A stretch of DNA of 64,000 nt from the NCBI GenBank assembly GCA_008015155.1, contig SSFA01000022.1:1-64000 (forward strand). The letters are read 5' to 3'. The notes under the pieces are model-generated. The model worked only from the letters and a program-made list of their open reading frames with translations, did not search any database and had not been told where the DNA came from. Of the stretch, positions 10,219 to 20,078 are shown in pieces (the stretch's first letter is position 1; every line of letters starts with the position of its first letter). Source of the DNA: Thiothrix sp. (lineage in GTDB: Bacteria; Pseudomonadota; Gammaproteobacteria; Thiotrichales; Thiotrichaceae). The position numbers and the translations under genes were made by a program.

Positions 10219-11201
10219 TGGCGCGGCGCTTCTGTTTTTTCCAGGACTGCGGTTAAAACATGATCAGTGTTATAGCCTTCTAATTCCATTTCGGGTGCTA
10301 AAGAAACCCGATGGCGTAAAACAGGTAGTGCTACTTGTTTAATATCATCAGGATGCACAAAGTCGCGTCCTTCTAATAAAGCATGTGCCCTTGCAGCGCG
10401 CACTAAAGCAATACTACCGCGTGGGCCGGCACCAAACCGTAAGCCTTGCCCCTTACGTGTTGCCTGAGTGATGCGAGCTGCATAGTCAATGACTGCATTA
10501 TCGACATCAATTTGTGCGGTCACTTGTTGCATGGCTGAAATCGCTTCTGGTGTTACAACAGCTTGCAGTTGTTCGAGCTGGAAACGGTCACCAACTTGTT
10601 GTTTAGTCACCGCGTTCACCATGGCGATTTCTTCTGCTAGGCTTGGATAGCCGATGTAAACTTTGAGTAAAAAGCGATCGAGCTGTGCTTCTGGTAAAGG
10701 ATAGGTACCTTCTTGCTCTAAAGGGTTTTGGGTAGCTAAAGTCATGAAGGGTAGGGGAACTGGATAAGCACTACCCTCAATGGTAACTTGTTGTTCTTGC
10801 ATCACCTCTAATAGAGCAGATTGCGTTTTAGCAGGGGCGCGGTTAATTTCATCGGCTAGAAGCAGATTAGTAAAGACAGGGCCTTTACGCACATCAAAGC
10901 GTTGGTTATGCATATCAAAAAGCACATGACCGCTAATATCAGCGGGCATTAAATCAGGCGTGAACTGAATCCGCGCAAATTGCCCTGAGATCGTTTTAGC
11001 CAGAGCACGCACCAGTAAAGTCTTGCCTAGGCCAGGCACACCTTCAATCAGTACATGCCCGCCCGCTAAGAGCGCAATTAAGGTTTCGCGAATGACGGTT
11101 TGTTGACCAATGAGCGCCTTAGCAATTTCAGTATGAATTTGCTCAGCTAAACGGCTGGCTTGATCCAAGCTCAAACTAGGAGTTGGCAGGCTTGCATTCA
11201 T
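10215..11201 (-). CDS. MoxR-family AAA+ ATPase
   Basis: Cytoplasmic AAA+ chaperone-like ATPase of 328 residues. Walker A is GVPGLGKT (residues 54-61), Walker B is LLLADEINRAP, and sensor 1 is ATQNPLEQEGTYPLPEAQLDRF, a near-invariant MoxR stretch. The C-terminal lid includes GAGPRGSIALVRAARA. MoxR proteins mature metal enzymes or assist VWA-domain proteins. The surrounding DUF58, DUF4350, DUF4129, SpoIIM-like and RDD genes form the membrane complex usually found with this subgroup. Start and stop overlap the neighbours by 4 bp. Confidence 0.95.
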   Translation of the reverse strand: MNASLPTPSLSLDQASRLAEQIHTEIAKALIGQQTVIRETLIALLAGGHVLIEGVPGLGKTLLVRALAKTISGQFARIQFTPDLMPADISGHVLFDMHNQRFDVRKGPVFTNLLLADEINRAPAKTQSALLEVMQEQQVTIEGSAYPVPLPFMTLATQNPLEQEGTYPLPEAQLDRFLLKVYIGYPSLAEEIAMVNAVTKQQVGDRFQLEQLQAVVTPEAISAMQQVTAQIDVDNAVIDYAARITQATRKGQGLRFGAGPRGSIALVRAARAHALLEGRDFVHPDDIKQVALPVLRHRVSLAPEMELEGYNTDHVLTAVLEKTEAPRQ

Positions 11202-12385
11202 GTTGTTTTCCTTAGCGAATTAGCGAGTTGCAGCAAACGAATAAACTCAGTATCAGTCAGTTGTGGAGCAGTTAATAAGTGGTGCAGGACTGAAGTTTGA
11301 TCTGGCTGTAGTTTTAAATATTGGAGTAGTTGTTCAGTTTGTTGGGAAATATCTAGCCATTGCCAGCCTGGAATCTGTGCGCGTGCAGCTTGGCGAATGG
11401 TTTGACGCGTACTGGCGAGCAATTGGCTTTTACCTGTAGCTTGCTGTTTCCACATAAACTGTCCGCTCGCTTTAATATGTTCTAGAATACGCCGGCGTTC
11501 GGGGATTGGTTCTGGAATAAAAGCACCGAAGCGCGGGATTAAGGCCCAGAAGCAAGCTAATAATAATAAAGCCACCATCCATAACACAGGCCAAGCATAT
11601 TGAATTAGTAAAGTGCTAAGACCGGGTAAAGTATCTTGATTAATCAGCCAAACTTCTTTGAAATCATCACGATGACTATGCAGTAGCCACCAGAAAAATT
11701 CTGCATGATCGGCCTCATCAATCTGGTGATTTTCCACAAACTCTAAAGTTGCAGCTAAGCTGATTAAGCCTTGGCCTTGCGGAATTTGTAAGAGAAAGTT
11801 TTTTTGCTTCGCTTGATAGCTTTTTGCCGCAGGATTATTAGTGAGTAGCTCATTGAAAAAGCTGACATCAAGCTGCAAAGGCTTAGGCTGGCGCACTAGC
11901 TGCAAGCTAAAAGGTAAATCTTCTTCATCTAGTAATTGGCTTGCACCGATTTCTACTTGTAAGGCTTGCTGTAGGGCGTCGCGGTCTTCAGTTTCCGGCT
12001 TTTGTTGGTTCTCTTCGTCCGCTTCTAATTCGGTTTCACTTGCGTAATCAATCCGTGCCCGAGTGACTAAATGCCCCCCGGCTGCTACCCAAGCTAAGAG
12101 TGCCTGAGTTTTTTGGGGCGTCAGGGTATAACGGCCAGTATTGAGTACGATGACCGTATTGGTATCAGGTAGGGATAATAAAGCGTCTTTACGGGTGGTG
12201 GGTATGCCCATGCGTTTTAAGAATAAACGGGCGGCAAATAGGTCATTAGTCCGCGCTTCTCCGCGATAACCTGTATAGCTATCAATCTCTTTTAATTCGT
12301 AATTTTTAACAAACCACAAGCAACCTACGCTAAATACAACCATCGCTAGTAAACTAATGGCCAAGGTTTCCCACTTGATTTTCAT
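11198..12385 (-). CDS. DUF4350 domain membrane protein
   Basis: Protein of 395 residues. TM1 is at about residues 8-26 (ISLLAMVVFSVGCLWFV). A soluble domain with the DUF4350 features follows (NDLFAARLFLKRMGI, VIVLNTGRYTLT, LLAWVAAGGHLV), then a second membrane segment near residues 265-285 and a cytoplasmic helical tail. In MoxR operons this protein sits between the DUF4129 gene and moxR, exactly as here. Its biochemical role is unknown. Overlaps of 4 bp on both sides point to tight co-translation. Confidence 0.85.
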   Translation of the reverse strand: MKIKWETLAISLLAMVVFSVGCLWFVKNYELKEIDSYTGYRGEARTNDLFAARLFLKRMGIPTTRKDALLSLPDTNTVIVLNTGRYTLTPQKTQALLAWVAAGGHLVTRARIDYASETELEADEENQQKPETEDRDALQQALQVEIGASQLLDEEDLPFSLQLVRQPKPLQLDVSFFNELLTNNPAAKSYQAKQKNFLLQIPQGQGLISLAATLEFVENHQIDEADHAEFFWWLLHSHRDDFKEVWLINQDTLPGLSTLLIQYAWPVLWMVALLLLACFWALIPRFGAFIPEPIPERRRILEHIKASGQFMWKQQATGKSQLLASTRQTIRQAARAQIPGWQWLDISQQTEQLLQYLKLQPDQTSVLHHLLTAPQLTDTEFIRLLQLANSLRKTT

Positions 12386-13935
12386 GCCTGCACTGCCTCA
12401 GTGCTTAGCGCTAAGCGGGGCGCTTGAAATTGATTCCAGCCAGTGAATAAAGGTTCAACGTCCTGCTGGCTAGGATTGCGATGGGCATAGGCCTTGGTTT
12501 GCCAAAGCTTAGTGAGGGTACGCAAATACTGATAACGATCTGCTGCTGTAGTGGGTTGAGCCAGTTTGAGAATATCACCTTCGGTATGACCTGCCTGAAT
12601 ATCTAGATGTTCTTCGTGGGTTAAGATCACTAAAGCACCACGATAGAGTAGGCTCAAAGCTTCTCGAGTTTGTCCCTCCTGCCACAGTCGACGAGCCGTG
12701 CCAGCAATATCTTCCGGTAGTGACTCAGGCCGAATATCTAAACCGAATAAAACTTCAGGTGGTGTCGTTGGTTTGGCTTGGTGGCGTAGGGGTTTGAGAT
12801 AAGACAGAATTTTTTGGCGATAAACCAAGGCCAAAATCACAACGACAATCACCACAATCCACAATAAGCTTTTGAGAATACTAGCGATTAACTGAATAAC
12901 ACCTTCAGAAAACTGATCTTTAGATGGCTTAGGTTCTTGGCTATTTTTGGCGACCCAAGTCTTAACTTTAGTGCGATTATTTAATTCATCTAAAGCCATC
13001 ACCTCTTTAATTTTTGCAGCTGCTTGTTCAGGAGCAAGTCGTTCTTGCGCTAAAAACTCATGTTCGGATTCTGCATATTGAGCATACACTGAAGGACTAA
13101 CTATCAAGCATAGGCTGGTCAGCATTAGCAGTAGGGCGAGACTAGGTACTACAGCCGCACTGGCTTTGGTGAGCTGATTTAAGCGTTCGCCTAAGTTACG
13201 GAAAGCGATTTCAATATCCCAAGCTTCTAACTGAGTACGCCGATTGATATACAACATAAAGCCTGCGGCTACATAAAAAGGTTCAATAGCCAATAGTGCG
13301 AGCAGATAAAACCCAAAATCCAATAACATGCGCCAGTATTGGGTATCTATATCTACATCGCCACGAAACATGCTTTTAATATGCTCCCAAGCTGCCCCAG
13401 TGGGGTCAAACATCAAAATGAGGGTATAGAGTGATAGGACGACGATAAATTCTAAATGAATACAACCTATAGTGAGCCAGAGCGCATTGCTATGCCCCTG
13501 TAAGAACAGCAGTTCTTTCCGTTCTCTTAACGGCTTGCCGCGTAAACCCTCTAATTGCCAAATCGGCAGAACATAGCTACGTGACAGCGAAAAACGCCGA
13601 TAAGTTAATCCACTGAATAAACCAGTGTGGCGAATTAACTGAGGTAAAGCGGAAAAGGCTTCTGCGAGACTCGTCTGTTCATTAAATAATTGATGACTAA
13701 GAATATAGAGTAAGAGCCGGTCAAATAAGGGTTTAAACCACCATACGACTAGGCCTGCGATAGGCAAATAAGCTTCAGGGAGCAAGAGCCAAACAGGGAG
13801 TGCAACGAGTAGCAGCAACAAAAAATAGGGCAGTATTAAAGCCTGCCAGTGCTGGCGCACTAAGGCAAAACCTAGATCAATCGCTTCCCATGCAGAGCGC
13901 TGCCGCACTTGAATACTCAGATCGCTCAGTTTCAT
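12382..13935 (-). CDS. DUF4129 domain membrane protein
   Basis: Protein of 517 residues with several hydrophobic segments in the N-terminal 280 residues, another membrane helix near residues 345-370 (LLWIVVIVVVILALVY), and a C-terminal DUF4129 region (DIAGTARRLWQEGQTREALSLLYRGAL). DUF4129 domains occur in MoxR/DUF58 operons and in transglutaminase-like fusions; the function is unknown. The start ATG at 13935 overlaps the upstream gene by 4 bp. Confidence 0.83.
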   Translation of the reverse strand: MKLSDLSIQVRQRSAWEAIDLGFALVRQHWQALILPYFLLLLLVALPVWLLLPEAYLPIAGLVVWWFKPLFDRLLLYILSHQLFNEQTSLAEAFSALPQLIRHTGLFSGLTYRRFSLSRSYVLPIWQLEGLRGKPLRERKELLFLQGHSNALWLTIGCIHLEFIVVLSLYTLILMFDPTGAAWEHIKSMFRGDVDIDTQYWRMLLDFGFYLLALLAIEPFYVAAGFMLYINRRTQLEAWDIEIAFRNLGERLNQLTKASAAVVPSLALLLMLTSLCLIVSPSVYAQYAESEHEFLAQERLAPEQAAAKIKEVMALDELNNRTKVKTWVAKNSQEPKPSKDQFSEGVIQLIASILKSLLWIVVIVVVILALVYRQKILSYLKPLRHQAKPTTPPEVLFGLDIRPESLPEDIAGTARRLWQEGQTREALSLLYRGALVILTHEEHLDIQAGHTEGDILKLAQPTTAADRYQYLRTLTKLWQTKAYAHRNPSQQDVEPLFTGWNQFQAPRLALSTEAVQA

Positions 13936-14921
13936 ACGCGCTGCTCACGTCCAACACGTACAAAATAAAACAAGACTAAAGCCCATAGACTAAGCCCAAC
14001 GACATATTTGACGACTGGTGGGATAATCGCTTGAGAAGACCAAAAAGCTTCAATAAAAGCTGCCATCAAGAACAAAGTGGCAGCAGCATAGACGATTTGC
14101 ACAGCAATCCGACTATTATCTAACAAAGCTAAACGCCGCGATTTTCGCCCCGGCATGACTAAAGCTTCGGCTAGTTTCAAGCCTGCCGCACCCGATAAAA
14201 CAATCGCAGTTAATTCAAAAGCGCTATGCCCTGCGACAAAGCTCCAGAAGGTTTGGATATAGCCAATTTCAGTTAAATGCCCAGCCACAGCACCAATCAC
14301 TAAACCGTTATATAATAAGAAAAACAGTGTACCCAAACCGAAGATTAAGCCGCCTGCAAAAGTCTGAAAGCCGATCCCCGTATTGTTACGAATATAAAAA
14401 CCGAACATCAGCACATCACTATCGGCCTCGCGTTCACGTCCGAAACGTGAGGTATTTTTAGGATCGTACATGAGTTCCATCGCGGCTACTTGCTCACCAT
14501 CAATCACTGAATAAACCAGCTCAGGTTGAATTTGGATAGCCAACATCATGCTAAAAAAGCTACCAAAAAATAGACTAGCTGCTAAATACACCACTTTACG
14601 TTCTTGGCGAACTAATCGCGGTAACTCCCTTAAAAAGAACTCAACTAATCGATGCCAAAAATGTAAGCGGCTGGAATACAGTCGATTGTGTCCGCGCACA
14701 ACTAATTGATTTAAGCGCTCAATCAAAAGTGGGCTATACATACGTGATTGGGCTAGGGCTAAATGGTGACAGATATGTCGGTAAGTTTCTGGAAAATCTA
14801 AGCTTGGCTGCTCAGCTTGCCGCTTGCTACGCTCTTTGCGCGAAAGGTCTTGAAAGTCCAACCATGCCTCAAGTTGGTGCCACAATGACTCATTCATTTG
14901 CACGAAAATAGATTGTTTCAT
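13932..14921 (-). CDS. SpoIIM-like (stage II sporulation protein M family) membrane protein
   Basis: Integral membrane protein of 329 residues. The N-terminal 110 residues are helical and soluble (FVQMNESLWHQLEAWLD), followed by about five membrane segments. One contains FGLGTLFFLLYNGLVIGAVAG and another FVAGHSAFELTAIVLSGAAGL, the conserved H(S/G)xFEL motif of the SpoIIM/DUF95 family. The host is no spore former; this family is a standard partner of RDD proteins and MoxR clusters. I chose the ATG at 14921, with AGGAAAG upstream and an ATGA overlap with the RDD stop, over a TTG at 14942. Confidence 0.87.
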   Translation of the reverse strand: MKQSIFVQMNESLWHQLEAWLDFQDLSRKERSKRQAEQPSLDFPETYRHICHHLALAQSRMYSPLLIERLNQLVVRGHNRLYSSRLHFWHRLVEFFLRELPRLVRQERKVVYLAASLFFGSFFSMMLAIQIQPELVYSVIDGEQVAAMELMYDPKNTSRFGREREADSDVLMFGFYIRNNTGIGFQTFAGGLIFGLGTLFFLLYNGLVIGAVAGHLTEIGYIQTFWSFVAGHSAFELTAIVLSGAAGLKLAEALVMPGRKSRRLALLDNSRIAVQIVYAAATLFLMAAFIEAFWSSQAIIPPVVKYVVGLSLWALVLFYFVRVGREQRV

Positions 14922-15601
14922 GCCTGCTTTCCTATCAGCCAACTGGCGAGACTGCGTAAATAGGCGGCTGGGTCTGTTTTATTTTTCACTAGATTTTCAG
15001 TAAAAAGAGCAAGCTCTTGTTGACGCTCAGGCGTGAGAGTTGCTTCACGTTGTGCAAATAAAATAAGTGCTTGTTGCTCGGGCAAGGACAAAATTAGTGG
15101 CGCAGGCTCAGGGCTAGCCGATAAATCCCGTTGATTTAACACTGGTAGACTTTTGTGTAAGACCACAGTATTAGCAGCTAAGTCGCCCAAGCGCTGGAAG
15201 CGTTTACTGATTAAAGTACTAGCCAAGCCAAAGCCATAAAAGAAGGGGAGGAAGTCGACCACCCGTAATAGATTCCGAACCACTGAAGCAGCTGGTGAAA
15301 TCGGGCTAGCATCTAATTGTGCTACATAAATATTAAGTAAACGCTTGCCTGGCGTTTGTCCTTGATAGCGTAATTCGAACCAAACTGGGTAAAACCACTC
15401 TAATAGAAAGATAAAAATCATCGCAAGGCCTAAGCCTAGATTACCCATGAAGGCTAAGACAATGATGATGAGTAAACTAATACCAGCGCGAATCATCAGG
15501 TCCACCAACCAAGCTAAAGTACGTGGAACAGGGCCTGCAGGCGAAAGCTCTAAGGCAATGCCCTCGGGTGTATTCACGGTATAAGTGGTATCCAATCGCA
15601 T
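14918..15601 (-). CDS. RDD family membrane protein
   Basis: Protein of 227 residues, first gene of the leftward MoxR operon. The family-defining R-D-D pattern is visible: PRTLAWLVDLMIR in the first helix, GLGLAMIFIFLLEWFYPVWFE in the second, then GQTPGKRLLNI and RFQRLGDLAANTVV. Three membrane helices fill the first 150 residues, and the remainder is a soluble helical tail. RDD proteins have unclear, possibly transport-related functions. The 141 bp upstream, shared with the divergent aminopeptidase gene, should hold both promoters; no clear boxes were found. Confidence 0.9.
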   Translation of the reverse strand: MRLDTTYTVNTPEGIALELSPAGPVPRTLAWLVDLMIRAGISLLIIIVLAFMGNLGLGLAMIFIFLLEWFYPVWFELRYQGQTPGKRLLNIYVAQLDASPISPAASVVRNLLRVVDFLPFFYGFGLASTLISKRFQRLGDLAANTVVLHKSLPVLNQRDLSASPEPAPLILSLPEQQALILFAQREATLTPERQQELALFTENLVKNKTDPAAYLRSLASWLIGKQA

Positions 15602-15742
15602 GGTGAATTCTTGTTGATATCCGAGTGCTAGTTGTGGGCAAATGCCTTATGCTTGTAAATTCTTTAGCCAAAGCATGAAGTCAGCTGGTTGGCTTGTCAA
15701 TTCCAACACGATAAAGTTCATAATAAGTAGAGACCGCATTTT

Positions 15743-17110
15743 ATGTTCACCTATGAGAAAACTGAAACAGCTATTCCGATTCGCTTAGTCACTGAAGCTA
15801 GTTTAGCCGAGATTAAAACAGGTATTTACGAATCAGGTCGTAATTGGCTCACAGTACAGGGCTATCGTGGTAAACCAAACACAATCGCTTTAATTCCCGA
15901 TTCAGCCGGGCGTTTAGCACAGGTGTTTTACGGTTTAAATGACAGCGAAGGTAGTTTATGGTTTTTAGCCGGCTTACCCAGTCTATTGCCAACCGGTGAA
16001 TATTTCCTAGAAGGTGATTGGAATGATGAAAACCTCACTCAGATGATGGTAGGATGGGGCTTAGGTCATTATCAATTTGACCAATTCCGTAGCACTGAAG
16101 TACCGACCAAACCCGTGTTATATGTCAGCCAACAGGCTGCTCGAATTAATGCCATGGTCGAGGCGATTAGTTTAGTGCGTAATCTCATTAATATGCCGGC
16201 GAATCATATGATGCCGCAAGACTTGGAGGAGGTTGCTCGGCGTCTCGCTGAAGTGCATGATGCGGAAGTCGATGTCATTACTGGCAGTGCCCTACTAAAG
16301 GAGAACTTTCCAACGATTCATGCAGTCGGGCGGGCTAGTGTGCATGCGCCGCGCTTAATTGAATTAAATTGGGGCAATCAGGACGATCCTTTAGTCTGCT
16401 TGGTGGGCAAAGGTGTCTGTTTTGATACAGGCGGCCTAGATATTAAGCCTTCCTCTAATATGCGGCTCATGAAAAAAGATATGGGTGGTGCAGCGCATGT
16501 ATTAGGTTTAGCTAAACTCATTATGCAGCTTGAATTGCCTATCTGTTTACAAGTTTTAATCCCTGCAGTGGATAATGCGATTAGTGGGGATGCTTTCCGC
16601 CCAGGCGATGTGATTCATACCCGCTTAGGTAAAACCGTAGAGATTGATAATACCGATGCCGAAGGGCGTTTAATTCTTTGTGATGCTCTCACTTACGCGG
16701 CTGAAAATGATCCGGATGTCATTATTGATTTTGCAACTTTAACCGGAGCTGCACGGGTGGCGATGGGCACCGAAGTGCCAGCATTTTTTGCCAATGACCG
16801 TTCCCTCATGCAAAAGCTACAAGCTGCCTCCACGATGAGTAATGACCTGATTTGGAATTTACCCCTACATAAACCTTATTTAGAAAAACTACGCAGTCAG
16901 GTGGCAGATTTAAGTAATAGTGGGGATAGTTATGGTGGTGCCATTACCGCCGCTTTATTTTTAAATGAGTTTGTGCCAAGCCGTATTCCTTGGGCGCATT
17001 TTGATGTGATGGCTTGGAATTTGCGTGCTCGCCCTGGACGTCCTATTGGTGGCGAGGCGATGGGTTTCTTGGCGGTATTTAAATATTTGGAAATGAATTT
17101 TGCGGAGTAA
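15743..17110 (+). CDS. M17 leucyl aminopeptidase family protein
   Basis: Cytosolic di-metal aminopeptidase of 455 residues removing N-terminal residues from peptides. The catalytic C-terminal domain has the ligand stretch VGKGVCFDTGGLDIKP, MKKDMGGAA, the M17 signature NTDAEGRLIL and LTGAARVAMG. The N-terminal domain is short compared with PepA (about 500 residues), so it is closer to PepB-like or unnamed M17 members. It is transcribed rightward, divergent from the RDD operon. The gap to the next gene is AT-rich. Confidence 0.93.
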   Translation: MFTYEKTETAIPIRLVTEASLAEIKTGIYESGRNWLTVQGYRGKPNTIALIPDSAGRLAQVFYGLNDSEGSLWFLAGLPSLLPTGEYFLEGDWNDENLTQMMVGWGLGHYQFDQFRSTEVPTKPVLYVSQQAARINAMVEAISLVRNLINMPANHMMPQDLEEVARRLAEVHDAEVDVITGSALLKENFPTIHAVGRASVHAPRLIELNWGNQDDPLVCLVGKGVCFDTGGLDIKPSSNMRLMKKDMGGAAHVLGLAKLIMQLELPICLQVLIPAVDNAISGDAFRPGDVIHTRLGKTVEIDNTDAEGRLILCDALTYAAENDPDVIIDFATLTGAARVAMGTEVPAFFANDRSLMQKLQAASTMSNDLIWNLPLHKPYLEKLRSQVADLSNSGDSYGGAITAALFLNEFVPSRIPWAHFDVMAWNLRARPGRPIGGEAMGFLAVFKYLEMNFAE

Positions 17111-17208
17111 GGTAGTTTTTTCTCTATAACTTGATTGATTTAATAAATGTTGCGATGTATTTTTGCGCAACACTAAATTAGTGTTTTTATATACAAGGAA
17201 TAGTCTTG

Positions 17209-19282
17209 ATGAAACCACAAACCACAGTTTTAAGTATTTAACTAGCCTAATATTTCTAATAAATGCTTCGGTTTGTTCTGCTGATGAGTCATTCTGGCAA
17301 GATCAATCATCTACTGCTCAAAAACTTGAATTGCAAACTTATCAAGGTGTTGATTCCTATATCAATAATCTTGAAAAGTATCGACTATTGGACTTGAATG
17401 AAACTGCCTTAAATGGTTTATTAAATCTAACTAAAAAGGTTAGTGCTAGAGAGGAATCGACAGAGGCAGGGGTTAATTAAGCCTGCCTTTACCCGATGGT
17501 AAATTTATCGAGGTGAATGCGATTCCTGTGACGGTGATCGCTGATCAAGCTGCAGAAGCTTCTCCTGATTTTCGTACTTGGCGTATTTTTGGTATTGATG
17601 ATGCTTTGGTCACGGGCATTATAGATACTAGCCATAGTGGTTTTCATGGGATGGTACTATTGGCTAATGGAGAAACTGTATTAATTAATCCTGTAAAGGA
17701 TAAAAAAACCAGAAAATACATAAGCTTCAGTGAAAAATCTCAAAATAAACGTCAAGGAGAGGCTTTCTCCTGCGCTGTGGGTGATGATCACTCCACTCAT
17801 TCGGCACATAAAGAATTAGAAGCGCTGGATATCAGCCAGTCCCCAATGCCCCTATCTAGAAGAGGAACGCCTACAAAAACTCTTAATTATGACATTATCT
17901 ATACGGCGGGTAATGCTCTTGTAAAAAATGTAGGTGGGGCGGCTGCTTTAGATAATGTCATTAATACGATGCACGCTAGGATTAGTCTGCTGTTTTGGAG
18001 AGATACAGCTATAAACTTACTCTATACTGCAGGTTTTTATGATACTAGCAATGCGTATTTAAGTGGCACTACCTCTTCAGCCCTGATGAATGCAAATCCC
18101 CTTTTTATGCAGGCGTTAAAGCTCAGTTACCCAACAATGCCTGCGTTAAAGAATTATGATCTTTCTTTTGCCTTAAGTTATGGGGCACAAGGAAGCGCAG
18201 GAAATGGTGGGCTTGCAGAGGTTGGTACTGTATGCAATGGACGTAAGGATTACGCTGCTTTAATTGCTGATAATCCTAACGGATCCCAATATTATAGACT
18301 GGTAGCTCATGAAATAGGCCATCAATTTGGTGCTTGGCATACCTTTAATAAATGTATTTTAAGCAATGGAATAGAGGCTGCTCGTACGAAGGATAGTGCG
18401 GTTGAGCCAGGTAGCGGTGGTACGATAATGGGCTATAGAATGGCTTGTGTCGGCCCTAATGGCTATGTTTTGGATGCTACGAATGCTGATAATAATATCT
18501 TTCATATTAACTCTATTAGCCAAATCGTCAGTTTCTCTCGAGGGGCAGGCTTGTCTTGTGGATTAGCGTCTAGTGCCGTCAATAATCCACCTACCGTACA
18601 AACAGCCGCTGCCTATACGATCCCCGCGCGAACGCCTTTCATGTTGAAGGGGAGCGCTAGTGATGTTGAAGGTGGGGCGCTGACCTATTCTTGGGAGCAA
18701 GTGGATAAGATTTCTTCGCTGGACTTTTTTTCAACAGCCGTGAGTTTAAATGAAGATAATGGTAAAGACGCCTTAATTCGCGTCTTTCCACCTAAAAATC
18801 AACCACGTCGCTATATTCCTGCTATGGATAAGTTACTCTCAAAAACATCAAGCCCAGGTGAGTTTTTACCCGTTACCAATCGTAAGCTCACCTTTGAGTT
18901 AGCCGTGCGTGATCAACGTGGTGGAGTTGGTAGCAGCCAAACGGTGATCACTGTACAGGATACGGGGGCTGCGTTTGCTATCACTAATCCTACACAAACC
19001 GATTTAAGAGGGAGCGCCGGTAAGGATTTAAATGTACAGTGGAATGTAGCCGGAACAAATACAAGTATTTTTAAATGCCCCTCAGTGCAAATAGCAATCA
19101 CGACGGATAATGGCGCTTCGTTTAACGCTTTGTTAGCGAGTACCACGAATGATGGAGCACAAATAGTGCGCTTACCAGCAACGCTTCCCGTTAAAAGCCA
19201 TCTTCGCGTCATGTGCAGCAATGACACGAATGTGTTTTTTGCCGTATCAGGCACTAGTCCTTCCTTAGCGACTAAGAAATAA
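17209..19282 (+). pseudogene. Frameshifted reprolysin-like secreted metalloprotease (locus A)
   Basis: Paralogue of the protease at 51194. AAGGAA and the ATG at 17209 open a frame (MKPQTTVLSI) that stops at 17241. The signal peptide (LTSLIFLINASVCSADES) continues in another frame to a stop at 17480. The rest runs from about 17479 in a third frame (LSLPLPDGKF onward) to 19282. One missing T near 17238 and another near 17478 would rejoin everything. The catalytic domain keeps HEIGHQFGAWH near 18308 (HExxHxxGxxH zinc site). It is followed by Ig-like segments (ASDVEGGALTYSWEQ) and a C-terminal domain ending CSNDTNVFFAVSG. As written, no full-length product is possible. A TTG/GTG restart downstream would lack the signal peptide. 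Homopolymer sequencing errors are the main alternative. Confidence 0.85.
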
Positions 19283-19293
19283 GGAGCCTCGTC

Positions 19294-19848
19294 ATGCGCC
19301 AATGGATACTCTTGGGTTTATTAAGTGGCTTAGTGGCCTGTCAATTTCAACCTATCACTCCGCCTCAATCTTTACTCAAATCGGTGGGTTACATTGTGTA
19401 TGTCAATGGTAGCCCACCCGAGCAATTACCGTGGGCATTTGGGTCACAAGCGGAGCAGGATGCTTATTATGCGAAGGCAGCGAGTCAGTTAAAGCGCCGC
19501 TCAGGCCTACTGGATGCAGAATTGGCTATTCGTCAAGGTAATTATTATTTTTTAGCCATGTCTTTTAGGGGGTATGGGGATGATGCCCCAAATAAACCTC
19601 CTATCATGGGGCAAGCGGTGGTGGATCCTGAAGACTTTTCGCTTGAAGATTGGATTACAGCGATGGAAAAGAAATGTCCCTCAGTCAAGCGTTTGGAGGG
19701 AATGTATCCAGCGGAACTCTATGCGCAATATGCTAGTCGATTAGCGCCTGATACAGGTAATTGGCTAGTGTACTATAATCTTGTGCTTGATTATTCAAGA
19801 GCATGGAATCAAGTGATGCTAAGGGCTTGTGTTAGAAAACCTGAATAA
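19294..19848 (+). CDS. Small lipoprotein linked to protease, locus A copy 1
   Basis: Protein of 184 residues with a lipobox (SGLVAC, lipidated Cys16). It follows the protease stop by 11 bp, with AAGGAG overlapping that stop, so it was built as a translational partner. The mature protein has features shared with the genes at 20079, 50268 and 53391: an aromatic pair (AYYAKA), a K/R pair then DAE, YYFL, a KKCP motif, and a C-terminus AWNxxMxRAC. I recognise no named family. By context it may be an inhibitor, immunity factor, chaperone or surface anchor for the protease. A strong terminator follows. Confidence 0.85.
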   Translation: MRQWILLGLLSGLVACQFQPITPPQSLLKSVGYIVYVNGSPPEQLPWAFGSQAEQDAYYAKAASQLKRRSGLLDAELAIRQGNYYFLAMSFRGYGDDAPNKPPIMGQAVVDPEDFSLEDWITAMEKKCPSVKRLEGMYPAELYAQYASRLAPDTGNWLVYYNLVLDYSRAWNQVMLRACVRKPE

Positions 19849-19873
19849 GTTGGCTCTTGTTTTCTAGTTTAAA

Positions 19874-19902
19874 CCCATTTGAAGGTACATCATTCAAATG
19901 GG
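19874..19902 (+). terminator. Terminator after locus A lipoprotein 1
   Basis: CCCATTTGAA (19874-19883) and TTCAAATGGG (19893-19902) form a perfect 10-bp stem with a 9-nt loop, followed by CTTATC. It separates the first protease-lipoprotein pair from the duplicated second lipoprotein unit. Confidence 0.7.
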
Positions 19903-19969
19903 CTTATCGCTGTGTATCAGAAGGTATTAGTTTGTTTCGCTTTTCTGATGGGTAACAGAATGAACCTCT

Positions 19970-20078
19970 TCCGGTTAAAAGCTATCTTCGCGTCATGTGC
20001 AGCAATGACACGAATGTGTTTTTTGCCATATCAGGCACTAGTCCTTCCTTAGCGACTAAAAAATACGGAGCCTCCATC
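19970..20078 (+). pseudogene. Orphan 3' end of protease gene (duplicated tail)
   Basis: Nearly identical to 19185-19293, the last ~95 bp of the locus A protease plus the ribosome-binding region of its lipoprotein. It encodes MCSNDTNVFFAISGTSP and ATKK. The protease stop codon TAA has become TAC (AAATAAGG to AAATACGG), so the frame now runs on into the lipoprotein gene. This is the left end of a tandem duplication with a 785-bp offset. It is too short to be functional. Confidence 0.85.

Noticed and set aside
17163..17208. Upstream extension of the locus A protease frame from TTG 17163
   Set aside because: No ribosome site; AAGGAA-ATG at 17209 is the evident original start, now frameshifted.
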